Positions 42,851 through 52,335 of a DNA stretch of 64,000 nucleotides are shown in pieces; within the stretch, counting starts at the first letter, position 1, and each line of letters begins with the position of its first letter. Both the position numbers and the translations under genes were made by a program. The notes below the pieces were generated by a model that searched no databases, had not been told where the DNA came from, and was given only the letters and a program-made list of their open reading frames with translations. The DNA is from Nocardioides lianchengensis. GTDB taxonomy: Bacteria; Actinomycetota; Actinomycetes; Propionibacteriales; Nocardioidaceae. Location: assembly GCF_900101465.1 (NCBI RefSeq), contig NZ_FMZM01000005.1, positions 163,384-227,383 on the forward strand, read 5' to 3'.

Positions 42851-43690
42851 TCAGAGTGCGGTCGTGCGCCCCACCAGGTGCGGGGCCCCGTCGCGCGGCC
42901 GCGAGAGCGAGAAGGCGTACCCGTCCTCGAGCCGTGCGGACCCGAACGCGACCGTCCCCGGGAGCAGGACCGGCTTCTTGAACGCGGCGTCGACGCGGAC
43001 GGCGTCGGGGAGCCGGTTCTCCAGCGCGGCGACGCTGCGCGCGAGGGTCCACATCCCGTGGGCGATCTGGCGCGGGAAGCCCAGGGCCTTCGCGGTGAGC
43101 GGGTAGAGGTGGATCGGGTTGTGGTCGCCGGAGACCGCGGCGTAGCGCCGGCCGAGGTCGTCGGGGAGTCGCCAGGTGATGCCGTGCGGTGGCGCGTCGG
43201 GGTACGACGTTCCGCCGGCCGCGGAGTCGTCGCCCTTCCCCCGGCGGAGGTACGTCGAGGTGCTCTCCCAGGCCGTCTCGCCCCCGGCCGAGATCGTGGT
43301 CGCGAAGACGTAGGCCGTGCCCTTCGCGTGCGGCTGCGCTGCCCCGACCGCCACCTCGACCTCGAGGGTCTCGCCGACGGCTACCGGCCGGTGGGTGGTG
43401 ATCGAGTTCTCGACGTGGACGCTCCCGATCGCGGGCGCGGGGAACGCCTGGTCGCCCATGATCGCGAGGTGCAGGGGGAACGCCAGCAGGTGCGGGTAGG
43501 TCACCGGCACGGTGTCCTTAACAGGGAAGCCGCAGACCGCGGCGTACCGCTCGACGTGGGCGCGCTCGGCGGTGACCGGAGGGCGGGTCAGGCGCAGGCC
43601 GCTGAAGTCCTCGGCCGGCGCCTTGCGGATCCCGGGCAGCTGGTTGACGAGCGGGATGCTCGGGAGCGCCGCCCTGAGCAGGGCGTTCAT
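42851..43690 (-). CDS. htdX: MaoC-like 3-hydroxyacyl-thioester dehydratase (HtdX-like)
   Basis: A 279-residue double-hotdog dehydratase. The C-terminal hotdog carries the hydratase-2 motif YAAVSGDHNPIHLYPLTAKAL with the catalytic Asp-His, followed by GFPRQIAHGMWTLARSVAAL. The N-terminal hotdog (VTYPHLLAFPLHLAIMGD) is degenerate, as in mycobacterial HtdX. It would dehydrate 3-hydroxyacyl thioesters. ATG 43690 overlaps the fabG4 stop (ATGA), and the pair is divergent from fadA2, exactly the order of M. tuberculosis Rv0241c-Rv0242c-Rv0243. The enzymes would reduce, dehydrate and condense or cleave acyl-CoA chains together. Confidence 0.88.
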   Translation of the reverse strand: MNALLRAALPSIPLVNQLPGIRKAPAEDFSGLRLTRPPVTAERAHVERYAAVCGFPVKDTVPVTYPHLLAFPLHLAIMGDQAFPAPAIGSVHVENSITTHRPVAVGETLEVEVAVGAAQPHAKGTAYVFATTISAGGETAWESTSTYLRRGKGDDSAAGGTSYPDAPPHGITWRLPDDLGRRYAAVSGDHNPIHLYPLTAKALGFPRQIAHGMWTLARSVAALENRLPDAVRVDAAFKKPVLLPGTVAFGSARLEDGYAFSLSRPRDGAPHLVGRTTAL

Positions 43691-45033
43691 GCGCCCAGCA
43701 TCATCTGGCCGCAGACCCGGACCACGTTGCCGTTGACGGCGGTCGAGCCGGGGGAGGCGTACCAGGCGATGGTCTCGGCGACGTCGACCGGCAGGCCGCC
43801 CTGCGACATCGCGTTGAGCCGCTGGCCGACCTCGCGGGTCGCGAACGGCACGGCCGCGGTCATCTGGGTGATGATGAAGCCCGGGGCGACCGCGTTGATC
43901 GTGATCCCGCGGTCCAGCTCGTCGGCGAGCGAGTCGACGAGGCCGATGACGCCGGCCTTGGAGGCCGCGTAGTTGGTCTGGCCGACGTTGCCCGCGATGC
44001 CGGCGATGCTCGCGACGCCGACGATCGAGCCGTTGTCGTTGATCGTGCCCTGGGCCAGCAGCTCGCGGGTGATCCGCTCGGGGGCGGTGAGGTTGACCTC
44101 GATGACCTTGGCGAACCGATCGCCCTTGTCGTTCGCCGCCATGTTGGCGAGCTTGCGGTCGAGGGTGATGCCGGCGTTGTGGACGACGACGTCGACCCCG
44201 CCGTGCTTCTCGGTCAGGTGGTGGGCGATCCGCTGGGGCGCGTCGTGGCCGGTGATGTCGAGGGTCAGCCAGTCGCCGTCGAGCTCCTTCATCAGCACCT
44301 GGAGGTCGCTCGCGGCCTGCGGCACGTCGAGGCCGACGACGGTGGCGCCGTCGCGGTGCAGCACGCGGGCGATCTGCTCGCCGATGCCCCGGCTGGCGCC
44401 GGTGACCAGCGCGACCTTGCCCTCGAGCGGGCGGGTCCAGTCGACGACCTCGCCGGCGGTCGTGACCCCGTGGGCGCCGATCCGCACCACCTGGCCCGAG
44501 ACGTACGCCGACTTCGGCGAGAGCAGGAAGCCGAGCGTGGAGAGGACCGCTCCCTCGGCGCCGTCGGCGACGTAGACCAGCTGGACGGTGCCGCCGCGGC
44601 CGACCTCCTTGCCGAGGCTGCGGGTGAAGCCCTCGAGGGCCCGCTGGGCGACCCGCTCGCCGCCCGCGACCGACTCCGGCGGGGTGCCGAGCACGACGAT
44701 CCGCGGGCAGGTGTCGAGGCTGCGCAGCAGCGGGGTGAAGAAGTCGCGCAGGGCGACCAGGTCGGCCGAGGAGCTCAGGCCGGTGGCGTCGAAGACCAGG
44801 CCCTTGAACCGCTGCTGCGGGTCGGCGTCCTGGGTGCTGGCGATCCCGAGCTCGTCGAGCAGGCCGGGCAGCGACTCGGCGAGCCGGCCGCGGCCGCCGA
44901 CGGCGACCGTGCCGTCGACCAGGGGCGCGCCCTCGTCGTACCGCTCCAGCTTGGTGGGGGCGGGGAGGCCGAGGTTCTTGGCGAGGAAGCTGCCGATCGG
45001 CGAGGAGACGAAGTCCTGATAGCGGTCGCTCAT
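43687..45033 (-). CDS. fabG4: High-molecular-weight 3-oxoacyl reductase (FabG4-like)
   Basis: A 448-residue two-domain reductase. Residues 1-195 form a flavodoxin-like N-terminal domain without a complete active site (QDFVSSPIGSFLAKNLGLP, LVFDATGLSSSADL, PKSAYVSGQVVRIG). Residues about 208-448 form a canonical FabG SDR: KVALVTGASRGIGEQIARVL, VVHNAGITLDRKL, SIAGIAGNVGQTNYAASKAG (Ser/Tyr/Lys) and IVRV-type ending NVVRVCGQMMLG. M. tuberculosis FabG4 has the same size and uses NADH with acyl-CoA substrates. ATG 45033 is divergent from fadA2 across 98 bases that contain two GTAACT direct repeats. Confidence 0.93.
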   Translation of the reverse strand: MSDRYQDFVSSPIGSFLAKNLGLPAPTKLERYDEGAPLVDGTVAVGGRGRLAESLPGLLDELGIASTQDADPQQRFKGLVFDATGLSSSADLVALRDFFTPLLRSLDTCPRIVVLGTPPESVAGGERVAQRALEGFTRSLGKEVGRGGTVQLVYVADGAEGAVLSTLGFLLSPKSAYVSGQVVRIGAHGVTTAGEVVDWTRPLEGKVALVTGASRGIGEQIARVLHRDGATVVGLDVPQAASDLQVLMKELDGDWLTLDITGHDAPQRIAHHLTEKHGGVDVVVHNAGITLDRKLANMAANDKGDRFAKVIEVNLTAPERITRELLAQGTINDNGSIVGVASIAGIAGNVGQTNYAASKAGVIGLVDSLADELDRGITINAVAPGFIITQMTAAVPFATREVGQRLNAMSQGGLPVDVAETIAWYASPGSTAVNGNVVRVCGQMMLGA

Positions 45034-45043
45034 GACACTCCAT

Positions 45044-45064
45044 GTAACTAGTGGTGTAACTCGG
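45044..45064. promoter_or_regulatory. GTAACT direct repeats in the fabG4-fadA2 divergent promoter
   Basis: GTAACT at 45044-45049 and GTAACTCGG at 45056-45064 lie 11-31 bases upstream of the fabG4 ATG. The GTAACTC half-site recurs at the TetR promoter (47153-47167) and GTAAC at the fadAB operator. Confidence 0.5.
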
Positions 45065-45131
45065 TGTCCACATTTCGTGACGTGGCCCTCATGCTGTTGG
45101 TAAGTGGTACCCCGCGGGGAACACTGGCCGC

Positions 45132-46412
45132 ATGGTCACCAGCATCCGTCGCGTCGCCGTCCTCGGCGGCAACCGCATCCCCTTCGCCCGGTCCAATACC
45201 GTCTACGCCGACGTGTCGAACCAGGACATGCTGACCGCCGCCATCGACGGCCTGGTCACCCGCTTCCACCTGGACGGCGAGCGGCTCGGCGAGGTCGTCG
45301 CCGGCGCCGTGCTGAAGCACTCGCGCGACTTCAACCTGACCCGCGAGGCGGTGCTCGGCTCGAAGCTCGCACCCGAGACGCCCGCGACCGACATCCAGGA
45401 GGCGTGCGGCACCGGGCTGCAGGCGGCGATCCAGGTCGCCAACAAGATCGCCCTCGGCCAGATCGAGGTCGGGGTGGCCGGCGGTACCGACACCACCTCG
45501 GACGCGCCGGTCGCGATCAGCGACAGGCTGCGCAAGAAGCTGATGAAGGTCAACGCATCGCGCGACACGGCCGGCAAGCTGAAGGCGCTCGGGGCGATCC
45601 GCCCCGGTGACATCGGTCTGGAGATCCCCCAGAACGGCGAGCCGCGCACCAAGCTGTCGATGGGCGAGCACGCCGCGCTGACCGCGCTGGAGTGGCAGAT
45701 CACCCGCGAGGACCAGGACGAGCTGGCCGCCCTCTCCCACCAGCACCTCGCCGCGGCGTACGACGCCGGCTGGCTCGACGACCTGGTCACGCCGTTCCGT
45801 GGCGTCGAGCGCGACAACAACCTGCGGGCGGACTCGACGGCCGAGAAGCTGGCGAAGCTGAAGCCGGTCTTCGGCCGTGGCGAGGCCGCCACGATGACCG
45901 CGGGCAACTCGACGCCGCTGACCGACGGTGCATCCGTCGTACTCCTGTCCTCGGAGGAGTGGGCGGCCGCGCACGACCTCGAGCCGCAGGCGTTCCTGGT
46001 CGACTCCGAGACCGCGGCCGTCGACTACGTGCACGGCAACGAGGGGCTGCTGATGGCCCCGGCGTACGCCGTGCCGCGGATGCTGGCCCGCCACGGCCTG
46101 ACCCTGCAGGACTTCGACTACTACGAGATCCACGAGGCGTTCGCCTCGCAGGTGCTCTCGACCCTGAAGGCCTGGGAGGACCCGGTCTTCTGTCGCGAGC
46201 GCCTCGGCCTCGACGCGCCGCTGGGCTCGATCGACCGCTCGAAGCTGAACGTCAACGGCTCGTCGCTGGCCGCCGGCCACCCGTTCGCCGCCACGGGCGG
46301 GCGGATCATCGCCACGCTGGCCAAGCTGCTCGCCGAGAAGGGCTCGGGCCGCGGCCTGATCAGCATCTGCGCCGCCGGTGGCCAGGGCGTGGTGGCGATC
46401 CTCGAGCGTTGA
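45132..46412 (+). CDS. fadA2: Acetyl-CoA C-acetyltransferase (FadA2-like thiolase)
   Basis: A 426-residue thiolase. The nucleophile Cys is in DIQEACGTGLQAAIQ near residue 96, AGGTDTTSDAPVAISD follows, and the C-terminus carries DYYEIHEAFASQVL, NGSSLAAGHPFAATGGR (His) and LISICAAGGQGVVAIL (second Cys). It matches the longer FadI/FadA2 type rather than classical FadA. Its divergent position beside fabG4-htdX is the same as M. tuberculosis Rv0243. ATG 45132 lies 6 nt after AACACT, a weak leaderless box. A nested hairpin (46413-46477) separates it from the convergent TetR gene. Confidence 0.93.
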   Translation: MVTSIRRVAVLGGNRIPFARSNTVYADVSNQDMLTAAIDGLVTRFHLDGERLGEVVAGAVLKHSRDFNLTREAVLGSKLAPETPATDIQEACGTGLQAAIQVANKIALGQIEVGVAGGTDTTSDAPVAISDRLRKKLMKVNASRDTAGKLKALGAIRPGDIGLEIPQNGEPRTKLSMGEHAALTALEWQITREDQDELAALSHQHLAAAYDAGWLDDLVTPFRGVERDNNLRADSTAEKLAKLKPVFGRGEAATMTAGNSTPLTDGASVVLLSSEEWAAAHDLEPQAFLVDSETAAVDYVHGNEGLLMAPAYAVPRMLARHGLTLQDFDYYEIHEAFASQVLSTLKAWEDPVFCRERLGLDAPLGSIDRSKLNVNGSSLAAGHPFAATGGRIIATLAKLLAEKGSGRGLISICAAGGQGVVAILER

Positions 46413-46477
46413 CCGTCGAGAGCCGTCAGATGGTCGCCAAGACGTGTCTTGACGAGCCATCTGGCGTCACTCGACGG
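46413..46477. terminator. Nested inverted repeat between fadA2 and the TetR gene
   Basis: Outer arms CCGTCGAG (46413-46420) and CTCGACGG (46470-46477), middle arms CAGATGG (46427-46433) and CCATCTG (46457-46463), and an inner CAAGAC-GT-GTCTTG (46438-46451) nest into one structure. The right arm overlaps the TetR stop. It probably terminates both convergent genes. Confidence 0.6.
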
Positions 46478-47132
46478 GGGTGGCGAGGGCCAGGGCCGAG
46501 GTGACCAGGTAGTCGCGGACCTGCTCGGGCGAGATCTGCCCGACGGTGGGGATGCCCGGGGAGGCCTCCTTGACCAGGATGCCGACCCGGGCGAGCTGGA
46601 GCGCGCCGAGCCCGCTCGCGTAGAGGGTGTTCGCCAGCAGGGTCGGGTCGTCGACGCCGAGTTCTTCGAGGGCCGCGCCGAGCACGGCCAGGCAGGCGGA
46701 GATGCTCCGGCCGAGCCGGAAGAGCGCGCCCTCGGAGATCTCGTCGAGCAGTTCCGGCCCCGAGCGACGCATCAGCGCCTGGGCGCAGTCCACGAACGCC
46801 GGGTGCGCCAGGCCGTAGTCGACGAACGCGCCGACGATCGCGGCCAGCCGCTCGCGGGCGTCGTGGCCGGTGGCGGCGTCGAGGTCGTCGCGCAGCTCGT
46901 CGAGGTAGCCCACCAGCACCAGCGCGAACAGCTCCTCCTTGCCGGAGAAGTGCCGGTAGACGATGGCCCGGTTGATGCCGACCGCGCGGGCGACGTCCTC
47001 GATCTGGGCGTCGCGGACGCCGCGCTCGTCGAAGAGCGCCCGCGTGGCCGCGATGATCTCGGCCTCGCGCTTGCGGCGCCGGGCGGCGGCAGCGGAACGA
47101 CGGCCGTCGGTCTCGGGTGCGCGCGTGGGCAT
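46467..47132 (-). CDS. TetR/AcrR family transcriptional regulator
   Basis: A 221-residue repressor-type protein. After an Arg/Ala-rich tail, the DNA-binding domain is at about residues 22-70: REAEIIAATRALFDERGV, then IEDVARAVGINRAIVYRHFSGKEELF (helix-turn-helix). The ligand domain follows to about 215 and should bind an acyl-CoA-like effector if it controls the neighbouring lipid genes (inference). ATG 47132 is 6 nt after TAGCAT, and a GTAACTC-C-GAGTTGC near-palindrome (47153-47167) sits just upstream, a plausible autoregulatory operator. The same half-site occurs at the fabG4-fadA2 promoter. Confidence 0.9.
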   Translation of the reverse strand: MPTRAPETDGRRSAAAARRRKREAEIIAATRALFDERGVRDAQIEDVARAVGINRAIVYRHFSGKEELFALVLVGYLDELRDDLDAATGHDARERLAAIVGAFVDYGLAHPAFVDCAQALMRRSGPELLDEISEGALFRLGRSISACLAVLGAALEELGVDDPTLLANTLYASGLGALQLARVGILVKEASPGIPTVGQISPEQVRDYLVTSALALATPVE

Positions 47133-47138
47133 GGCTCG

Positions 47139-47144
47139 ATGCTA
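47139..47144 (-). promoter_or_regulatory. Leaderless -10 box (TAGCAT) for the TetR gene
   Basis: TAGCAT on the minus strand ends 6 nt before ATG 47132. Confidence 0.6.
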
Positions 47145-47152
47145 GCCCTGGC

Positions 47153-47167
47153 GTAACTCCGAGTTGC
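47153..47167. promoter_or_regulatory. TetR operator candidate (GTAACTC-C-GAGTTGC)
   Basis: A 15-bp near-palindrome, one mismatch between arms, centred about 28 bases upstream of the TetR start and 9 bases upstream of its -10 box. The GTAACTC arm matches the repeats at the fabG4-fadA2 promoter. Confidence 0.5.
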
Positions 47168-47224
47168 ACGACTGTGACGGGATCGGCGGTGTCACAGACC
47201 GCGGCCCGGTCCCGTCCCTGGGGT

Positions 47225-47659
47225 GTGCACCGTCGCCGCTACCTCCTCGCCACCGCGACGCTCACCGCGTCCGCCCTGTACGTCGGACCGTGGGCCGCCT
47301 TCGCGCCGCGCTCGTTCTACGACGCCTTCCCCGGCCTGCACCGGGTGTGGGTCGGGGTCGACGGCCCGTTCAACGAGCACCTGGTCCGCGACGTGGGCGG
47401 TCTCTACCTCGCCCTGGCGGTGGCGGGACTGGTCGCGCTGGTCCGGCAGGAGCCGGCCGCGACCGTGATGCTGGGTGGCGCCTGGACCGCCTTCGCCACG
47501 GTGCACCTGACCTATCACCTGCACCACCTCGGCGGCTTCGACGCGATCGACGTCGTCGGCAACGTGGTGGCGCTCGGCGGGACGCTGATGCTCGCCCTCC
47601 TCCTGCTGGTCCTCGGGCTGCAAGCACTGGTGGACGGGGAGGGCCCGCCGACCACCTAG
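47225..47659 (+). CDS. Four-helix membrane protein, function unknown
   Basis: A 144-residue integral membrane protein. Likely helices are at about residues 5-25 (LLATATLTASALYVGPWAAF), 53-70 (VGGLYLALAVAGLVALV), 76-94 (ATVMLGGAWTAFATVHLTYH) and 103-128 (VVGNVVALGGTLMLALLLLVL). A loop reads PRSFYDAFPGLHRVWVGVDGPFNEHLVRD, and a His cluster (VHLTYHLHHLGG) lies at the end of helix 3. No family is certain. I chose GTG 47225 for its basic MHRRRYLL start, but there is no clear Shine-Dalgarno; a GTG at 47189 is an alternative. It ends 9 bases before the ABC-F gene. Confidence 0.65.
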   Translation: MHRRRYLLATATLTASALYVGPWAAFAPRSFYDAFPGLHRVWVGVDGPFNEHLVRDVGGLYLALAVAGLVALVRQEPAATVMLGGAWTAFATVHLTYHLHHLGGFDAIDVVGNVVALGGTLMLALLLLVLGLQALVDGEGPPTT

Positions 47660-47662
47660 GAT
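47657..47662 (+). promoter_or_regulatory. Leaderless -10 box (TAGGAT) for the ABC-F gene
   Basis: TAGGAT overlaps the stop of the preceding membrane protein gene and ends 6 nt before GTG 47669. Confidence 0.6.
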
Positions 47663-47668
47663 CCTCCG

Positions 47669-49306
<1,638 letters not shown>

Positions 49307-49785
49307 GCGCCTCCCGCCTCCCCCCGCTGGTTGAGGTGCGAAGGCCTGAGCCTCGAAACCCGGCGAGAAGACGTACGGCGTCGAGTGGGCCGTCCCGCCG
49401 TCCGACGGGCTGCGGGTCCGCTCAGCTCGCCGCCTCGGCTGGCTATGGGGAGAGGTCCGTGGGCGTGCGGCCGGGTGGGGCCTTTGCCTGATCGTGGAGT
49501 CCCGCACGCACCAGGCACGTGTCCCGCTCCACGATCCTCGCCCGTGCCGGGCGCTCGTCGAGTTCGTCGTCCTGGCGATCGGCTTGGAGGACCTGAGGCG
49601 AGAGCAGGTGGTCGGACCCCTCGACCTCGGGCACCCAGGCGGGAGCATCGGCGTGACGACCGGACGGCTGCCTGCCGCGACGTCATCGGTGGGTCCGCGA
49701 CCCGGCGTACGAGATCCGACACCTGCCCGGTGGGAGTGTCGCCTTCCGCCGAAGGACGTAGCCGGACGTGCGACAGACTGGCCGC
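49307..49785. other. 479-base intergenic stretch with a half repeat and a hairpin, no gene seen
   Basis: The first part holds one half copy of the intergenic repeat (49325-49363). GATCGTGGAG (49490-49499) and CTCCACGATC (49527-49536) form a perfect 10-bp inverted repeat. Open frames exist on both strands but have shuffled composition, no ribosome site and no recognisable domain. It may hold a decayed element. Confidence 0.6.
49325..49363 (+). repeat. Half copy of the CGCTGGTTGAGGTGCGA / CTCGAAACCCGG repeat
   Basis: It begins CGCTGGTTGAGGTGCGA and ends GAGCCTCGAAACCCGG, 18 bases after the ABC-F stop. The first 17 bases are identical to 55749-55765. Confidence 0.75.
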
Positions 49786-50028
49786 ATGGACCCCGACACG
49801 ATGTTCGCGAGCAGTTCGGTGCCGCGGCACCTGGTCCGCGGCGTGCTCGGTCTGGCGGCGCTGGTCCTTGCTTTCGCACTGATCCCGGTCTGGGGTCCGC
49901 TCATGCTGCTGCTCGCGCCGGTGGGGGTGGTGCTGCTTCGCGGCTGTCCGACCTGCTGGGCGCTGGGCCTGGTGCAGACCCGGGCGGTCTGTCGGGCCCG
50001 GGCCGTGGGGCCGACGGACGCCCGGTGA
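49786..50028 (+). CDS. Small membrane protein resembling DUF2892/YgaP-type
   Basis: An 80-residue protein. Its two helices (VRGVLGLAALVLAFALIPV and GPLMLLLAPVGVVLLRG) followed by GCPTCWALGLVQTRAVCR resemble the DUF2892 pattern, in which an N-terminal amphipathic start leads to a two-helix hairpin and a GxCPxYxLLG-like motif. Function is unknown; some DUF2892 modules are fused to rhodanese domains. ATG 49786 lies 6 nt after CAGACT, a weak leaderless box like that of fadA2. The gene ends 19 bases before the convergent DNA ligase stop. Confidence 0.6.
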   Translation: MDPDTMFASSSVPRHLVRGVLGLAALVLAFALIPVWGPLMLLLAPVGVVLLRGCPTCWALGLVQTRAVCRARAVGPTDAR

Positions 50029-50047
50029 ATCCGCCGGGTGCGGTGAG

Positions 50048-51562
50048 TCAGAGGTAGGCACGCACCGCCTCGATCGTGTCCGCCTCGTCGGCGGTCTTGT
50101 CGTCGCGGTAGCGCAGCACCCGCGCGAAGCGGAGCGCGAGCCCGCCGGGGTAGCGGGTCGAGCGCTGCAGCCCGTCGAACGCGATCTCGACGACCTGCTC
50201 GGGGAGGACCTCGACGACGTACGACGAGCGGTCGGTCGGGGAGGTGGCGAGCTCGGTGAAGCGCTCGGTCTGCCAGGCCAGCATCTCGTCGGTCATGCCC
50301 TTGAAGGTCTTGCCGAGCATCACGAATCCGGTCTCGCTGGACGGGTCGCGGGCGCCGAGGTGGATGTTGGACAGCCAGCCGGAGCGGCGGCCGGAGCCCC
50401 ACTCGACGGCGAGGACGACCAGGTCGAGGGTGTGGACGGGCTTCACCTTGACCCAGGCAGCGCCGCGGCGGCCGGCGTCGTACGGCGCGGACTGCTTCTT
50501 GACCACCACGCCCTCGTGGCCGGCCGCCAGCGCGTCGACGGCGAAGGCCTCGGCGACGGCGAGGTCGTCGGTGACGACGCGGGGGACGCGGAACGGCTCG
50601 GGGACGAGACGCTCCAGCTCGGCCAGCCGCTCCTCGCCGGGGGCGGTGAGCAGGTCGCGGCCGTCGACGTGGAGGACGTCGAAGAAGAACGGGGTCACCC
50701 GGACGCCGTCGGCCTGGGCCGTGCGGGACGCGGTGTCCTGGAACGCCCGCGGGCGGCCCTCGTCGTCGAGCGCGAGCGCCTCGCCGTCGAGCACGAAGTC
50801 CGTGGCGTCCAGGGAGCGGGCGACCTCGACCACCTCGGGCAGTCGATCGGTGATGTCGTCGAGGGAGCGGGTGGCGATCCGCACCGAGTCGCCCGAGCGG
50901 TGCACCTGAATCCGGATGCCGTCGAGCTTGGTGTCGATCGCGACCGTGCCGCCGCCGGCCTTCTCGATCGCCTCGGCCAGGGTCTTCGCCGACGAGGCGA
51001 GCATGGGCAGCACCGGGCGGCCGACTTCGAGTCCGACCTCGGCCAGGGCGTCCGAGCCGCCGTCGAACGCGAGGTCGACGACCGCCACGGTCGACCCGGC
51101 GAGCATCGCGGCGCGCCGCACCGCGGCCAGGGGTACGTCGGCCGCCGCGGCCACCGCCTCCTGCACCAGGGCGTCGAGCGCCCCCTGGCGGACCTCGCCG
51201 GTGACCACCCCGCGCAGCCACGGCTGCTCCTCCTCGGTCGCCCTCCCGAAGAGCGACGCGACCGCCGCGGCCCGCGCCGCCTGCGACCCGGCCCCCGCGA
51301 TGGCCGCGATCGCGTCGAAGGCCTCGTGCACGTCGAGCACGGACAGCGAGCCCGACCCGGCCGGCGCGGGCAGGTCGGCCAGGCCGCGCCAGCCCAGGCC
51401 CGTGCGGCGCTGCAGCAGCGCGCCCCCGACGTACGACGTGACGACCTGCCGCTCGTCGGGCGCGGCCGCGGCGAGCAGCTCGGCGATGGCCGCGACCTTG
51501 GCCTTGCGGGAGCGGGTCGCGGCCACGGCGGCGGAGGTGACGACGAGGTCGGCGAGCAGCAT
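50048..51562 (-). CDS. ligB: ATP-dependent DNA ligase (LigB-type)
   Basis: A 504-residue ATP-dependent ligase that seals nicks in duplex DNA through a lysyl-AMP intermediate. Residues 1-180 form the DNA-binding domain (MLLADLVVTSAAVAATRSR, GALLQRRTGLGWRGL). The nucleotidyltransferase domain carries the active site Lys212 in DTKLDGIRIQVHRSGD, with FVLDGEALAL, FFFDVLHVDGRDLL, GHEGVVVKK and WVKVKPVHTLDLVVLAVEWG. The OB domain ends in STRYPGGLALRFARVLRYRDDK. Sequence and length match M. tuberculosis LigB, which is non-essential beside NAD-dependent LigA. ATG 51562 lies 6 nt after CACCAT; no strong ribosome site is seen. Confidence 0.95.
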   Translation of the reverse strand: MLLADLVVTSAAVAATRSRKAKVAAIAELLAAAAPDERQVVTSYVGGALLQRRTGLGWRGLADLPAPAGSGSLSVLDVHEAFDAIAAIAGAGSQAARAAAVASLFGRATEEEQPWLRGVVTGEVRQGALDALVQEAVAAAADVPLAAVRRAAMLAGSTVAVVDLAFDGGSDALAEVGLEVGRPVLPMLASSAKTLAEAIEKAGGGTVAIDTKLDGIRIQVHRSGDSVRIATRSLDDITDRLPEVVEVARSLDATDFVLDGEALALDDEGRPRAFQDTASRTAQADGVRVTPFFFDVLHVDGRDLLTAPGEERLAELERLVPEPFRVPRVVTDDLAVAEAFAVDALAAGHEGVVVKKQSAPYDAGRRGAAWVKVKPVHTLDLVVLAVEWGSGRRSGWLSNIHLGARDPSSETGFVMLGKTFKGMTDEMLAWQTERFTELATSPTDRSSYVVEVLPEQVVEIAFDGLQRSTRYPGGLALRFARVLRYRDDKTADEADTIEAVRAYL

Positions 51563-51678
51563 GGACCCATGGTGCCCGGAGGCGCCGACAGCCATCCGTG
51601 ACGTCTCCGGCCGGCGACGATGCGGGGCGTGGGGTGCGACCTCCATGACCTCGAGCGACGTCGCTCGTGGGCTGCGGG

Positions 51679-51719
51679 GGTTTCGACACGGTTGCTAGCG
51701 CAACCTGCTCAACCACCGG
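51679..51719. repeat. Intergenic repeat copy (GGTTTCGACACGG...CTCAACCACCGG)
   Basis: One inverted-orientation copy lies between ligB and the TetR gene. It contains GGTTGC-TAGC-GCAACC, a 6-bp stem with a TAGC loop, and ends TCAACCACCGG. Confidence 0.75.
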
Positions 51720-51768
51720 CGCGGACGGAGTTCGTCCGAAACGCTTGCGCGACGACCAGAACACGTTC

Positions 51769-51774
51769 TAACTT
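51769..51774 (+). promoter_or_regulatory. Leaderless -10 box (TAACTT) for the CYP51-locus TetR gene
   Basis: TAACTT ends 6 nt before GTG 51781; a TTGCGC at 51745-51750 with an 18-bp spacer is a possible -35. Confidence 0.6.
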
Positions 51775-51787
51775 GGACACGTGTCCA
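51774..51787. promoter_or_regulatory. Perfect 14-bp palindrome over the TetR start codon (TGGACACGTGTCCA)
   Basis: TGGACAC-GTGTCCA is a perfect palindrome whose centre is the GTG start codon 51781 and whose left edge touches the -10 box. It is a strong candidate for autorepression by the TetR it precedes. Confidence 0.65.
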
Positions 51788-52335
51788 GTTCCATGACCGC
51801 CCGGCAGACCGAGACCGTCGAGCGGCTGCTCGCGGCCGGCGCCGAGGAGCTGCGCGTGACGGGGGCGGAGGCGCTGACGATCCGCACGGTCGCGGGGCGC
51901 GCGGGCGTCAGCCCGGCGACGGCCTACACCTACTTCGCGTCGAAGAACCACCTCTTCGCCGAGCTGTTCTGGCGCGCGGTGCTGACCGGTCCGCAACCGG
52001 CGCCGGTCGGCGCGACCCCGGTCGAGCGGGTCTGCGGCGTGACCCGGCACCTGACCGCGCTGCTGGCCGCGTCTCCCGAGCTGGCCGCCGGCACCACGGC
52101 GGCGCTGCTCGCCACCGACGCCGACGTCGCCCGGCTCCGGCTGCGGATCGGCGGCGAGTTCGCCGCGCGGTTCCGCGCGGCCATCGGTGACGCGGCCGAC
52201 GACGTCCTCGTCGAGACGCTCGCGCTCGCGTTCTCCGGCGCCCTGCTCCAGGCCGGCATGGGCCTGCTGACCTACACCGAGATGGGCGAGCGGCTCGACG
52301 CGGTCGTCGCCACCATCATGAGAGGCAATGCATGA
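51781..52335 (+). CDS. TetR/AcrR family regulator of the CYP51 locus
   Basis: A 184-residue TetR-type protein. The DNA-binding domain covers about residues 8-58: TETVERLLAAGAEELRVTGA, then IRTVAGRAGVSPATAYTYFASKNHLFAELF. The C-terminal ligand domain is short and Ala-rich (LALAFSGALLQAGMGLLTYTE). It corresponds in position to M. tuberculosis Rv0767c, beside cyp123-cyp51. GTG 51781 lies inside a perfect palindrome and 6 nt after TAACTT, so autoregulation through a leaderless promoter is likely (inference). The stop lies within GCATGAGC, which recurs 56 bases on at the P450 start. Confidence 0.9.
   Translation: MSSSMTARQTETVERLLAAGAEELRVTGAEALTIRTVAGRAGVSPATAYTYFASKNHLFAELFWRAVLTGPQPAPVGATPVERVCGVTRHLTALLAASPELAAGTTAALLATDADVARLRLRIGGEFAARFRAAIGDAADDVLVETLALAFSGALLQAGMGLLTYTEMGERLDAVVATIMRGNA

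Noticed and set aside
49331..49882. A plus-strand frame in the gap between the ABC-F and DUF2892-like genes
   Set aside because: Its product is Arg/Pro/Gly-rich with no domain, begins in a repeat element and has no ribosome site.
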